Shown one piece after another: positions 1-6,924 of a stretch of 9,708 nt of DNA. Under the pieces are notes generated by a model that made no database searches, had not been told where the DNA came from, and saw only the letters and a list, made by a program, of their open reading frames with translations. The position numbers were made by a program, and so were the translations under genes. How positions within the stretch are numbered: the first letter of the stretch is position 1; the number at the start of each line of letters is the position of its first letter. Location of the stretch: the NCBI GenBank assembly GCA_002402585.1, contig DHGC01000075.1:1-9708 (forward strand), read 5' to 3'. This stretch comes from Erysipelotrichaceae bacterium UBA4808. GTDB taxonomy: Bacteria; Bacillota_I; Bacilli_A; Erysipelotrichales; Erysipelotrichaceae.

Positions 1-1105
1 GAGGATTGACTTGTACTTGAGTGATGCCATTGAACTTTCGTTCAATTGGATCTTCAATCGTTATGATTGCTTTCTTTACATCCGCCAATTGTGCAAGCAT
101 GGAGTAAAGTGTTGTGGTTTTACCACTACCAGTTGGACCAGTAACTAACAAAATACCGTGCGGTAACCGCATTGCTTTGTAAATGATATCCTGTGTATAC
201 TTGGATAAACCTAAACTGGAAAGGTTATAATCAATATTTCGGTCTGCACCTAGTAAACGAAGTACAATCTTTTCACCATAGGGTGTAGGAAGTGAAGATA
301 CACGAATATCAAAGGTAAAGAATTCACTCTTGAACTGAAAACTACCATCTTGAGGTATTCGCTTTTCAGCAATATTCATACCACTAATGATTTTTATACG
401 CGTAATGATCAACTGATGAACATCTGCACTGAACTCGTTGTGGAGTTGCAAGTCGCCATCAATACGATAACGTACCCGTGTAATATTCTCTTCTGGTTCA
501 ATATGAATATCCGAAGCATTTTGTTGAAATGCATCAAAAATAAGATTATTAACAAGCTTTACTACAGGCGCTGAATCGACACGCTCAGCCATTGATGCAT
601 CATCTGCTGCTTCTATGCTCATTGCATTCGTAACACCGTACTCATCTTTAATGTCATTAATGATTTCATCTGCAGAACGTCTGGAATAAACACGATTGAT
701 TGCTTTATCGATTTCAGATAAAGATGACACAACTGTTTTAATCTCTAGTCCAGTGATAATGCTTAAATCTTCTAAACAAGTGAAATCCAAAGGATCATTG
801 GTTGCGATTGTTATGACTCCAGATCTGAGATTTAGAGGAACGATGTTGTATTTACGCGCCAAGTGTTCTGGAATTAGTTTAACAACATCCAATTCAACCT
901 GAAAAAGCGGATTATCAACATGCTCAACCTGTAGCCGCTGAGCTAAAGCTCTCAGAATATCACGTTCACTGGCATAACCCATTTCTGAAATGATGACACC
1001 TAAACGTTTTCTTACTACTTTCTGACGCTCTAAAGCAAGATTGAGTTGTTCTGCACTGATAATTTGATCATCGACCAATAATTGTCCTAATCGAACAGCC
1101 TTCAT
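1..1105 (-). CDS. pilB: Type IV pilus extension ATPase PilB (GspE family), 3' end outside window
   Basis: Hexameric cytoplasmic ATPase that powers pilus polymerisation by acting on PilC. Reading from the ATG at 1105, 368 residues are open to the window edge. Residues 5-57 form an MshEN-type N-terminal module: two 24-residue repeats, each starting RLG, separated by exactly five residues. The ATPase core follows, with ASDIHIEP at 197-204, the Walker A motif GPTGSGKT at 323-330 (Lys329) and the Asp-box TIEDPIE at 349-355. The Walker B, His-box and tetracysteine zinc site of the family lie beyond the edge; the full protein is usually about 550 residues. The start is supported by GGAGG at 1113-1117, seven bases upstream. 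The gene diverges from pilD and is separated from the rest of the pil operon by it. PilT lacks this long N-terminal region, so PilB is the firm reading. Confidence 0.96.
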   Translation of the reverse strand, partial: MKAVRLGQLLVDDQIISAEQLNLALERQKVVRKRLGVIISEMGYASERDILRALAQRLQVEHVDNPLFQVELDVVKLIPEHLARKYNIVPLNLRSGVITIATNDPLDFTCLEDLSIITGLEIKTVVSSLSEIDKAINRVYSRRSADEIINDIKDEYGVTNAMSIEAADDASMAERVDSAPVVKLVNNLIFDAFQQNASDIHIEPEENITRVRYRIDGDLQLHNEFSADVHQLIITRIKIISGMNIAEKRIPQDGSFQFKSEFFTFDIRVSSLPTPYGEKIVLRLLGADRNIDYNLSSLGLSKYTQDIIYKAMRLPHGILLVTGPTGSGKTTTLYSMLAQLADVKKAIITIEDPIERKFNGITQVQVNP

Positions 1106-1162
1106 TTAATTTCCTCCAAATCAGATTGTTTAACGCTATAATATTAATAAGAGGTCAAGACG
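1106..1162. promoter_or_regulatory. Divergent pilB/pilD intergenic region with candidate promoter
   Basis: This 57-bp gap holds the ribosome binding sites of both divergent genes: GGAGG at 1113-1117 for pilB and AGAGG at 1150-1154 for pilD. A perfect TATAAT lies on the plus strand at 1137-1142, but no good -35 box is spaced from it, and a start about 7 bases downstream would give pilD only a very short leader. On the minus strand a TTGACC (complement of 1151-1156) could be a -35 element, but the -10 candidates at proper spacing are poor. Any promoters here must overlap each other. Promoter assignment is inference from weak consensus matches. Confidence 0.4.
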
Positions 1163-1912
1163 ATGCAACTTCCCTATCTCATCACTATCTTTGTCTTTGG
1201 CGCAATCTTTGGTTCATTCTTTAATGTGGTTATCTTAAGATTACCAAAAAAAGAGTCAATAATCCACCACTCATCCCATTGTCCAAATTGTCAAGTATCC
1301 ATCAAAGCTTATGATTTGATTCCAATCGTAAGTTATTTTATCCTTGGTGGAAAATGTCGAAACTGCAAACAAGCAATCTCATTCCGTTACCCTTTGATTG
1401 AAACACTGACAGCTGTCAGCTTCACACTCGTATACTACGTCTATGGATACACTTACTTCTCAGTCATTGGTATCTTGCTCGCTTCTCTCTTAATCATCAT
1501 CGCGATGATTGATATCGATACGATGGAAATTTATGATCGTTTTCAAATCATGATTCTCGTGTTGGCGTTTGGTATGTTATTGATATCTCCATTGCCATTA
1601 CTTGATCACTTGATTGGCTTCTTCATCATCAGTCTTCCCTTTTACCTGATTGCCTATTTGACAGGGGGTATCGGCGGAGGCGATATCAAACTGATCGCGA
1701 TTGCAGGCTTACTTCTTGGTTTTAAAGCAACACTCATCGCTTTCTTTATCGCGAGTTTACTTGGTGGGTCTGTAGCCATTTATTTACTTATTACGAAACA
1801 GAAGAATCGCAAATCGCTTATCGCATTTGGCCCTTACCTGTGTGTTGGTATCTACTTTGCGTACTTGTACGGCAACCAAATCTTTGATTGGTATCTAAAC
1901 TTCTTCAGCTGA
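1163..1912 (+). CDS. pilD: Prepilin peptidase / N-methyltransferase PilD (A24 family)
   Basis: Polytopic membrane aspartyl protease that cleaves class III prepilin leaders after the conserved Gly and N-methylates the new first residue. The 249 residues have the usual family size and order. The N-terminal helix contains GSFFNVVILRLP. A cytoplasmic loop has two CxxC pairs (Cys40/43 and Cys65/68), the zinc-binding type found in bifunctional enzymes. The first catalytic Asp lies in the IDID stretch (probably Asp117), the second is Asp174 in the GGGD motif (GxGD), and FGPYL is at 222-226. The start has AGAGG eight bases upstream. It is the only pil gene on the plus strand; its TGA stop directly abuts the pilO stop. 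Substrates are presumably the three prepilin-like proteins at 5337-7801 and a major pilin not seen here. Confidence 0.97.
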   Translation: MQLPYLITIFVFGAIFGSFFNVVILRLPKKESIIHHSSHCPNCQVSIKAYDLIPIVSYFILGGKCRNCKQAISFRYPLIETLTAVSFTLVYYVYGYTYFSVIGILLASLLIIIAMIDIDTMEIYDRFQIMILVLAFGMLLISPLPLLDHLIGFFIISLPFYLIAYLTGGIGGGDIKLIAIAGLLLGFKATLIAFFIASLLGGSVAIYLLITKQKNRKSLIAFGPYLCVGIYFAYLYGNQIFDWYLNFFS

Positions 1913-2647
1913 TTACTTTCCGCCCTCTGGATGAGGATCTTCATTCGGATCACCTTTACCACTACCACCAGCGATGATATCGCTGGTGTATTCTTTTTCG
2001 ATATCTTTCGGTAAGAGTTGTTCTAAGGCATAGAGATCAAAGGTGAAACTTGCTGTCGCATCTTCAAAGTTATAAGAAGAGTTGGATATCAAAATGGAAG
2101 TTTTCCAATCTCGAACAGCATCTAGAAAATAGACATATCGCGCATAGGTTGTATTCACTTCATAAGTGTATTGCGATAAAACTAATAAGCTCGATGTTGT
2201 CGGAATTTCGATTTCTTCTGCCACAACTTCGTGATATTTATCTACGATATCACGAATTGGATAGAACACATCCGAAGGAACCGTATCAATCGCAACCGGA
2301 CTATTCGCACTCATCTCAACAAAATCTGTATTCGTGATACGCATGTCGTATTTTGTCGTCAATGGAAGCACCCAGTATTCAAACTGTGCTTCATTGATTG
2401 GTGATTCAAAAGCATGCAAAACACTGGAAACTTCTATCAACTTGTCATCAAGTTGTTTTTTAAGGTTCGCTTCATTTGGTAATGTTGTATCAATGACCAA
2501 CTTACGCACTTCGAGTTCACTTAGAACCGCTTTGTTTGCATCAAGCTCATTCAACATCGGTAGAATTAAGAAGGCAATCATCATCCCTATGATTCCAACA
2601 AAAGCTAGAATGAATAACAGAAATGCTTCACGTTTTGAAATACGCAT
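1913..2647 (-). CDS. pilO: Type IV pilus inner-membrane alignment protein PilO-like
   Basis: Bitopic inner-membrane protein that pairs with PilN and links cytoplasmic PilM to the pilus platform. A short cytoplasmic N-terminus (about residues 1-8) precedes a transmembrane helix at about 9-31. A likely coiled coil follows at about 33-80, then a mixed alpha/beta extracytoplasmic domain. The tail (about 226-244) is a Gly/Asp/Glu/Pro-rich low-complexity stretch, probably disordered. The assignment rests on size (244 residues), topology and position after pilM and pilN, since PilO proteins share little sequence. ATG at 2647 is one base after the pilN stop, and its ribosome binding site is a G7 run inside the pilN 3' end, implying translational coupling. 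The stop abuts the pilD stop, and the 3' end doubles as the pilD terminator. Confidence 0.85.
   Translation of the reverse strand: MRISKREAFLLFILAFVGIIGMMIAFLILPMLNELDANKAVLSELEVRKLVIDTTLPNEANLKKQLDDKLIEVSSVLHAFESPINEAQFEYWVLPLTTKYDMRITNTDFVEMSANSPVAIDTVPSDVFYPIRDIVDKYHEVVAEEIEIPTTSSLLVLSQYTYEVNTTYARYVYFLDAVRDWKTSILISNSSYNFEDATASFTFDLYALEQLLPKDIEKEYTSDIIAGGSGKGDPNEDPHPEGGK
1966..1998 (+). terminator. Intrinsic terminator of pilD, inside pilO coding sequence
   Basis: A perfect 10-bp inverted repeat, CACCAGCGAT (1966-1975) and ATCGCTGGTG (1979-1988), encloses a 3-base loop and is followed on the plus strand by a T-rich tract ending in TTTTT (1994-1998). It begins 53 bases after the pilD stop. 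On the minus strand the hairpin is followed by purine-rich sequence, so it should act only on plus-strand transcripts. It lies within the last codons of pilO, where the same bases encode an ...SDIIAG... segment. Confidence 0.72.
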
Positions 2648-2648
2648 C

Positions 2649-3221
2649 TCAGTTCCCCCCCTTCATCACAACCGAAATCGATCCACTGTAAGTTCCATCA
2701 TCATTATAGGTATAGCCAGAATACGAAACATCCGCAAAACTAAAAGTCCTTTGTAAATGTATTACGTAATTTGACACATCGGATACATAAATTGTCGAAT
2801 AGTCTAAAGTTACTGTGTTCGATGCATAATCAATGTTTGTAAACTCAAGCATTTTTGGTTTTTCATAATAAAGTACGTCCAAAATACTTGAGTCAAAACG
2901 AGGTTTATAATCAATGACATTCTTCAAAGTGATAGCTTCAGCTTGGATTTCATCCAATTGTTTCAATTGACTTTGTATGCGATCAATATTAATCATTCTT
3001 TCCACAATTTTTGGATCTTCGTTGTAAGCACGTATCGACTCGATTTCACTCTTCACATTCATATTGTCCAACCAAATCTTGATTGCGAAAGCACCAGATA
3101 TCAGAACTGATGCAATCAAAACAATGGTATACACCTGCATCGGTGACATCTTATTGGCTTTACGTTTTTGCTCAGCCTGATAGGCAAGCAATAAATTCAT
3201 GTCTTGTTTCTTCATGTCCAT
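2649..3221 (-). CDS. pilN: Type IV pilus assembly protein PilN-like
   Basis: Bitopic inner-membrane protein whose cytoplasmic N-terminus docks on PilM and whose outer part dimerises with PilO. From the ATG at 3221 it has 190 residues. MNLLLAY at about 8-14 resembles the family's (I/M)NLLP PilM-binding motif. A transmembrane helix spans about 30-50, a predicted coiled-coil helix about 55-100, and a ferredoxin-like domain follows. Start choice: a GTG at 3224 overlaps the pilM stop but sits only one base from AAGGA. ATG 3221 (spacing 4) shares its A with the pilM TGA, and ATG 3215 (spacing 10) is also possible. The short overlap implies coupling to pilM. Identification rests on the N-terminal motif, topology and gene order. 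Confidence 0.87.
   Translation of the reverse strand: MDMKKQDMNLLLAYQAEQKRKANKMSPMQVYTIVLIASVLISGAFAIKIWLDNMNVKSEIESIRAYNEDPKIVERMINIDRIQSQLKQLDEIQAEAITLKNVIDYKPRFDSSILDVLYYEKPKMLEFTNIDYASNTVTLDYSTIYVSDVSNYVIHLQRTFSFADVSYSGYTYNDDGTYSGSISVVMKGGN
2655..2663 (-). promoter_or_regulatory. Poly-G ribosome binding site of pilO within pilN
   Basis: On the minus strand AAGGGGGGG lies seven bases before the pilO ATG. The same bases encode Lys-Gly-Gly near the end of PilN. It is the longest homopolymer G run noticed in the window, serving as coding sequence and Shine-Dalgarno site at once. Confidence 0.6.
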
Positions 3222-4117
3222 CACTTCCTTAACAATGTGCCGATGGCATTAATGTAACGATTTTCGTATTTCAGTCCACTCACAGAGTGAGGTTTACCTA
3301 GTATCTCACAATCAATCAAGAGATTCTCACTCACCATTTTTTGAACAGCTTCTAACTCATCGTCAATTCCAACCAAAAGAACTTTTTTTGAATCGGTCGC
3401 TACTTTTCGCGTATAAGAGAACTGAATCATTTTATTAATATTCTCAACGATCGAACTCATATACTCTTCTGTGCTCGTGTCCCTATAGGATGCGATCTTA
3501 TTGTTTCTAGAAAGCGCATAAATACCATTTTCGAAAAGATAAAGGCGTAAATGTCCATTCCCGATATCTGCAACAATCAATTGATTGGCACTTTTGATAT
3601 GTTTACTATATTCAAGTACCTTTAAAATAGAATTGGTAGCAGAGTCGATGGATAATACTTGTAATCTGCATCGTTTAGCAACTTCTAGAACAGTTTCAAT
3701 TGCTTTATTCTGCATTGCAACTCCTAAAACACGATAATATGAATTGCCATCTGACTCTATATCATTTAGATAAACATAGTCCATGATGTAGTCTGGTGAT
3801 AGATTCAATGCACTCATCATCTCAGTTCGAACAAGTAACGGTACTTTTCGATCTTCAACTTTTGGAATATTGAGCTCACGATAAATAACTGCTGGATTGT
3901 TGATGCAGATGTGAACTTTCTTGTCCTTCATGTTTGCTTCTTTTAAGTGTTGAAGTAACAACGAAGAGAACCCTTCAGGATTCACAATTCCAGCATCTGA
4001 AACCCAATCTTCTGGAAACGAATAATGATGCGTTTTTTGAAGACCCACACTTGTCTTAGTCGTGCGAGCCTCCACTAAGTAAACAAAGTCGTTTCGAATC
4101 TCAATAGATAAAGCCAT
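3221..4117 (-). CDS. pilM: Type IV pilus actin-like ATPase PilM
   Basis: Cytoplasmic actin/FtsA-fold protein that binds the PilN N-terminus and connects the PilB-PilC motor to the PilN-PilO complex. At 298 residues it is slightly short for the family. The second phosphate motif is clear: VADIGNGHLRLYLF at 182-195, with Asp184. The adenosine-side motif KVLLVG is at 245-250, and the C-terminal NAIGTLLR helix is typical. The first phosphate motif at the N-terminus reads SIEIRNDFVYLVEA instead of the usual xIDIGxxxVKxVE, so the Asp and Gly that normally contact nucleotide are absent. The gene starts 17 bp after pilC, with a GGGGG ribosome binding site at 4126-4130. Its TGA overlaps the pilN start. 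Confidence 0.94.
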   Translation of the reverse strand: MALSIEIRNDFVYLVEARTTKTSVGLQKTHHYSFPEDWVSDAGIVNPEGFSSLLLQHLKEANMKDKKVHICINNPAVIYRELNIPKVEDRKVPLLVRTEMMSALNLSPDYIMDYVYLNDIESDGNSYYRVLGVAMQNKAIETVLEVAKRCRLQVLSIDSATNSILKVLEYSKHIKSANQLIVADIGNGHLRLYLFENGIYALSRNNKIASYRDTSTEEYMSSIVENINKMIQFSYTRKVATDSKKVLLVGIDDELEAVQKMVSENLLIDCEILGKPHSVSGLKYENRYINAIGTLLRK

Positions 4118-4125
4118 ATTTCATA

Positions 4126-4132
4126 CCCCCTT
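4126..4132 (-). promoter_or_regulatory. Poly-G ribosome binding site of pilM
   Basis: On the minus strand AAGGGGG lies eight bases before the pilM ATG (4117), in the 17-bp pilC-pilM gap. An overlapping out-of-frame ATG (4123-4121) sits between it and the start; the in-frame ATG at 4117 has the better spacing. Confidence 0.55.
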
Positions 4133-4134
4133 CG

Positions 4135-5325
4135 TTACGCGCCAATGGACTCATACATCGTGAAAATTGGTTGAATGATCGATATTACGATAAAACCTAT
4201 AATGATGCCTATAACTATAAGCATGATGGGTTCCATCATTGCTATCAATCTTTGAAGTGCTGAATCTGCTTCATTATCAAAATAATCTGCCGTACTATTC
4301 AAAATTTCACCCAATGAACCTGATTCCTCACCTATGTAGATCATAGACGAAAGCATTGGATCAAAGGATCCAGTAGATTCAATCGCTTTGGAGATAAACT
4401 CTCCTTTGGTAACATCGGTAATGACATCAATAAACTGATCCTCTAAATAAGTGTTGTTAATGACCCTTGATGTGGTTTCTAACATATCAAGGGTTTGAAC
4501 ACCACTTGAGTACAACGAAGCCATTGTTCGCGCTACACGTGCAGAATAAATTGTCTGATTCAATGGGCCAATAACTGGCAACAACAGTTTAAGTTTATCA
4601 AATTGAATACGTATATCACGTATGGTCAATGCAATACGAGTCAAGACGATCATAACCAAGATCGTACCAATAATCGCTATCCAATTGGATGTTAAAAAGT
4701 TACTAAAACCTAGAATGATTTGTGTTGTCCAAGGAATGTTCTCAACAGGGAACATTCCCGTAATTGTTGGTAAAACAAAGGTCACTAACATCAAAATAAC
4801 CGCTATGGATACAATCCCCAATATGGCAGGATAAATACTTGCAGTTCTTACTTTATTATTTAACTTCTGTTCTTTTTCATAATGAACGGACATACGACCT
4901 AGACTTTGATCTAATGTACCTCCCATTTCACCAGCCATAACCATATTCGTCAACAACTCAGGAAATGCACCTTTTTGAAGCTGCATCGCCTTGGATAAAG
5001 AATTCCCCTTTTGAACTTCTTCATAAATATTTCTAAAAATTTTCCGAGCTTTTGTACTATCAGCTTTTGCTTGCAACATGTCCAAAGCTTGTACAATCGG
5101 AATTCCTGAAGCGACCATTGTACCGAGCTGACGACAAAATACCACAATACTTTTCATTCTTAGCTTTGTAATAGAATCAGAAGTAGATAATCCTTCTTTG
5201 AATTCTAAAAGATATAAGTCTCTACTCTTAACAATTTGACTTAAATCTTTATCATCCTCGGCAGCGATAATATCCTGTATCGTCTTACCCGTTTTGTCTA
5301 TCGCCACGACTTGATAACTCTTCAT
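4135..5325 (-). CDS. pilC: Type IV pilus platform protein PilC (GspF family)
   Basis: Polytopic inner-membrane platform that takes prepilins from the membrane into the growing pilus and is turned by PilB. At 396 residues it has the normal family length. An N-terminal cytoplasmic stretch (1-55) precedes two tandem GspF domains, at about 60-182 and 262-384. Their matching signatures are AGEMGGTLD (131-139) and GEESGSLGE (332-340). Transmembrane segments lie at about 165-188, 212-232 and 365-388, the last entered by the family-typical MEPIMLIVIG (364-373). The gene starts 11 bp after the large prepilin gene, with a G6 ribosome binding site. All conserved features are intact. Confidence 0.97.
   Translation of the reverse strand: MKSYQVVAIDKTGKTIQDIIAAEDDKDLSQIVKSRDLYLLEFKEGLSTSDSITKLRMKSIVVFCRQLGTMVASGIPIVQALDMLQAKADSTKARKIFRNIYEEVQKGNSLSKAMQLQKGAFPELLTNMVMAGEMGGTLDQSLGRMSVHYEKEQKLNNKVRTASIYPAILGIVSIAVILMLVTFVLPTITGMFPVENIPWTTQIILGFSNFLTSNWIAIIGTILVMIVLTRIALTIRDIRIQFDKLKLLLPVIGPLNQTIYSARVARTMASLYSSGVQTLDMLETTSRVINNTYLEDQFIDVITDVTKGEFISKAIESTGSFDPMLSSMIYIGEESGSLGEILNSTADYFDNEADSALQRLIAMMEPIMLIVIGIIIGFIVISIIQPIFTMYESIGA
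4733..4758. repeat. Perfect 9-bp inverted repeat inside pilC
   Basis: GGAATGTTC (4733-4741) and its exact complement GAACATTCC (4750-4758) flank 8 bases within pilC codons for the loop around residues 189-198. Neither strand has a T-tract after it, so it is not an intrinsic terminator. An mRNA hairpin or a coincidence of codons are both possible. Confidence 0.4.
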
Positions 5326-5328
5326 ATA

Positions 5329-5338
5329 CCCCCCTTTT
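5329..5338 (-). promoter_or_regulatory. Poly-G ribosome binding site of pilC
   Basis: On the minus strand AAAAGGGGGG overlaps the TAA stop of the preceding gene and ends three bases before the pilC ATG (5325). Pairing through its first G residues would give ordinary spacing. Confidence 0.55.
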
Positions 5339-6923
5339 ATTGCTCAATTGTATTGCCTTTAATCAATTCCAGAGTGGGCATACCTCCACCAACCCCTCCT
5401 GAAATAGGATCTAAAACTTCAAACGGAAAATTATCGAACGCAACATCATAATAATAGAGGTTTACACCACCTTCAGAATAGAATTGATTGACTATTACTG
5501 CTCCATTTATTGAACCGCCTTCAATCAGCTCGAATTTGGCAAGTGGTGCATAGTATAAAGCTACTGCAGAACTTGATCCTCCAGAAATTACAACACTTGT
5601 TCCACCAGTAACGACATAACCATCGATCTTGCCACTACCAGAAAGCAATAAATCAAGGTTAGCAGCCATCAAAGATATATAAAAGGTTGCAGCTCCACTT
5701 ACCTCAAGCTTTATTGGAGTTTTAGTACAAACTTTTTCAACACATTTACGATAAAAGACGGGATCCACAAAAATCTTAACGCGTTCTGGGTTTGTAATAT
5801 TGCCAACATACCCATTTCCACCAGAATAATTGAAAATAATCTTATCATTAAAAGTTGGTAATGTGTCAAACTCATTAGTGGTAACATGAATTGTTAAAGT
5901 GCCTGGACCAGTCACTTGCATTGGCTTTGTTATTTGAAGCTTGTCAACGACAAGCAAAGTATCCTGCTGAACATTTATTGTAAATTTTTCATTGTCAGTG
6001 ATAATTATGTTTGGCACATAATACGCAGAGTAAGTCGTTGGCAAGTTGTATGTTAGATTACTGACCCATTTTGTAAATGAGATACCATCACTATTTACTC
6101 TAAATCCTCCAGAAGTAAAATTAGGTAGCTTCTGAAGTGTATTCTTATTTGGATAACTTGGCATTACGATTGTTGGAAACTCATGAATTTCTTCAAGATA
6201 TGTGACAGCGTCGATGCCACCTTCAGTAATAAAATCATTGTAACTTGACCAATCGGGGATATCTACAATAGTAGTCTTCACAGTATTGTCCGGTATTTCA
6301 ACTGCAGGAGCACTTGCCCCCCAATCAAATGAAACTGCTCCAGGTGCAGATGAGTAAGTAGCTATCGGAGCTCCATGTATTTCACCACCGTCTAATGTTA
6401 TCGAATCCTTTGCCAAAATTGAATTGGATATAATAAATCCATTTCCATTAGATCCTTCTGTATATTTAAACTTATAATTCACAATTAATGTTCGAGAAAT
6501 ATCACCAACAAAACCTTCAGAAGTAAATTGATAATTGGAAAACCCTTGTGCGTCAATCCCTAGAGAGCTAATCAATGTATCAACATAAGACGTTGATCCA
6601 TTGTTATCTGAAAGAAACTCAGTATCTGAACCGTTTGCAACAATATAAGCATCTATCGCTGAAATAAATTGAGCATTAGTTAGACCAGGACTTGTATTTT
6701 TCAAGTTGTTTAACTTTTTCTCAAACTTCTGGGTAGCCATAGTCAGACCGGCCTCAGATACATAAAACGCAGCTGTATGATTCTTAGTTACAATAGAATT
6801 ATTGAGGTTCGAGTTCGTCATCGCTAACGTTCCACCCATGAGAATTACCAAGACCATAAAAAACAGTATTACGGTCAGTAAAGCCATTCCTCTTTTGTTA
6901 TTAAGTGCTTCGTTCTTCATCAT
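5337..6923 (-). CDS. Large PilX/GspK-like minor prepilin with beta-helix-type C-terminal domain
   Basis: Probable tip subunit of the pilus. From the ATG at 6923 it has 528 residues; positions here count from an in-frame GTG three codons earlier. A leader ending KRG (cleavage after Gly15) precedes MALLTVILFFMVLVILMGG, a pilin-type hydrophobic helix. Mature position 5 is Thr20, not Glu, as in GspK/PilX proteins. The PilX_N-type signature AFYVSEAGL is at 55-63. The rest is extracellular and rich in Gly/Ser/beta residues. It holds three similar turns, GGEIHGAPI (182-190), GKIDGYVV (434-441) and GGSINGAVI (472-480), suggesting beta-helix rungs as in polymer-forming domains. Cys397 and Cys402 could form a disulfide. 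AAAGGG at 6932-6937 is eight bases from ATG 6923, and the GTG lies within it, so ATG 6923 was chosen. Ordinary minor pilins have about 150-200 residues; adhesin function is inferred. Confidence 0.82.
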   Translation of the reverse strand: MMKNEALNNKRGMALLTVILFFMVLVILMGGTLAMTNSNLNNSIVTKNHTAAFYVSEAGLTMATQKFEKKLNNLKNTSPGLTNAQFISAIDAYIVANGSDTEFLSDNNGSTSYVDTLISSLGIDAQGFSNYQFTSEGFVGDISRTLIVNYKFKYTEGSNGNGFIISNSILAKDSITLDGGEIHGAPIATYSSAPGAVSFDWGASAPAVEIPDNTVKTTIVDIPDWSSYNDFITEGGIDAVTYLEEIHEFPTIVMPSYPNKNTLQKLPNFTSGGFRVNSDGISFTKWVSNLTYNLPTTYSAYYVPNIIITDNEKFTINVQQDTLLVVDKLQITKPMQVTGPGTLTIHVTTNEFDTLPTFNDKIIFNYSGGNGYVGNITNPERVKIFVDPVFYRKCVEKVCTKTPIKLEVSGAATFYISLMAANLDLLLSGSGKIDGYVVTGGTSVVISGGSSSAVALYYAPLAKFELIEGGSINGAVIVNQFYSEGGVNLYYYDVAFDNFPFEVLDPISGGVGGGMPTLELIKGNTIEQ

Positions 6924-6924
6924 G

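Noticed and set aside
350..902. Two plus-strand open frames (350-574 and 696-902)
   Set aside because: They lie opposite the clear PilB coding sequence with its MshEN and ATPase motifs and encode nothing recognisable.
1840..1912. Minus-strand terminator for the pil operon in the pilD 3' end (bulged ACCAATC/GATTTGGT hairpin)
   Set aside because: The stem has a bulge and is not followed by a T-tract on the minus strand.
2050..2756. Plus-strand open frames opposite pilO/pilN (2050-2337 and 2334-2756)
   Set aside because: Composition is typical of antisense shadows, no ribosome binding site was seen, and they cross a gene boundary of the opposite strand.
4622..4834. Plus-strand frame opposite pilC
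   Set aside because: Shadow of a conserved GspF-family gene, without a supporting start or similarity.
4950..5147. Minus-strand frame overlapping pilC in another phase
   Set aside because: The main pilC frame is intact and conserved over this stretch; the alternative is short and Cys/Trp/Lys-rich without sense.
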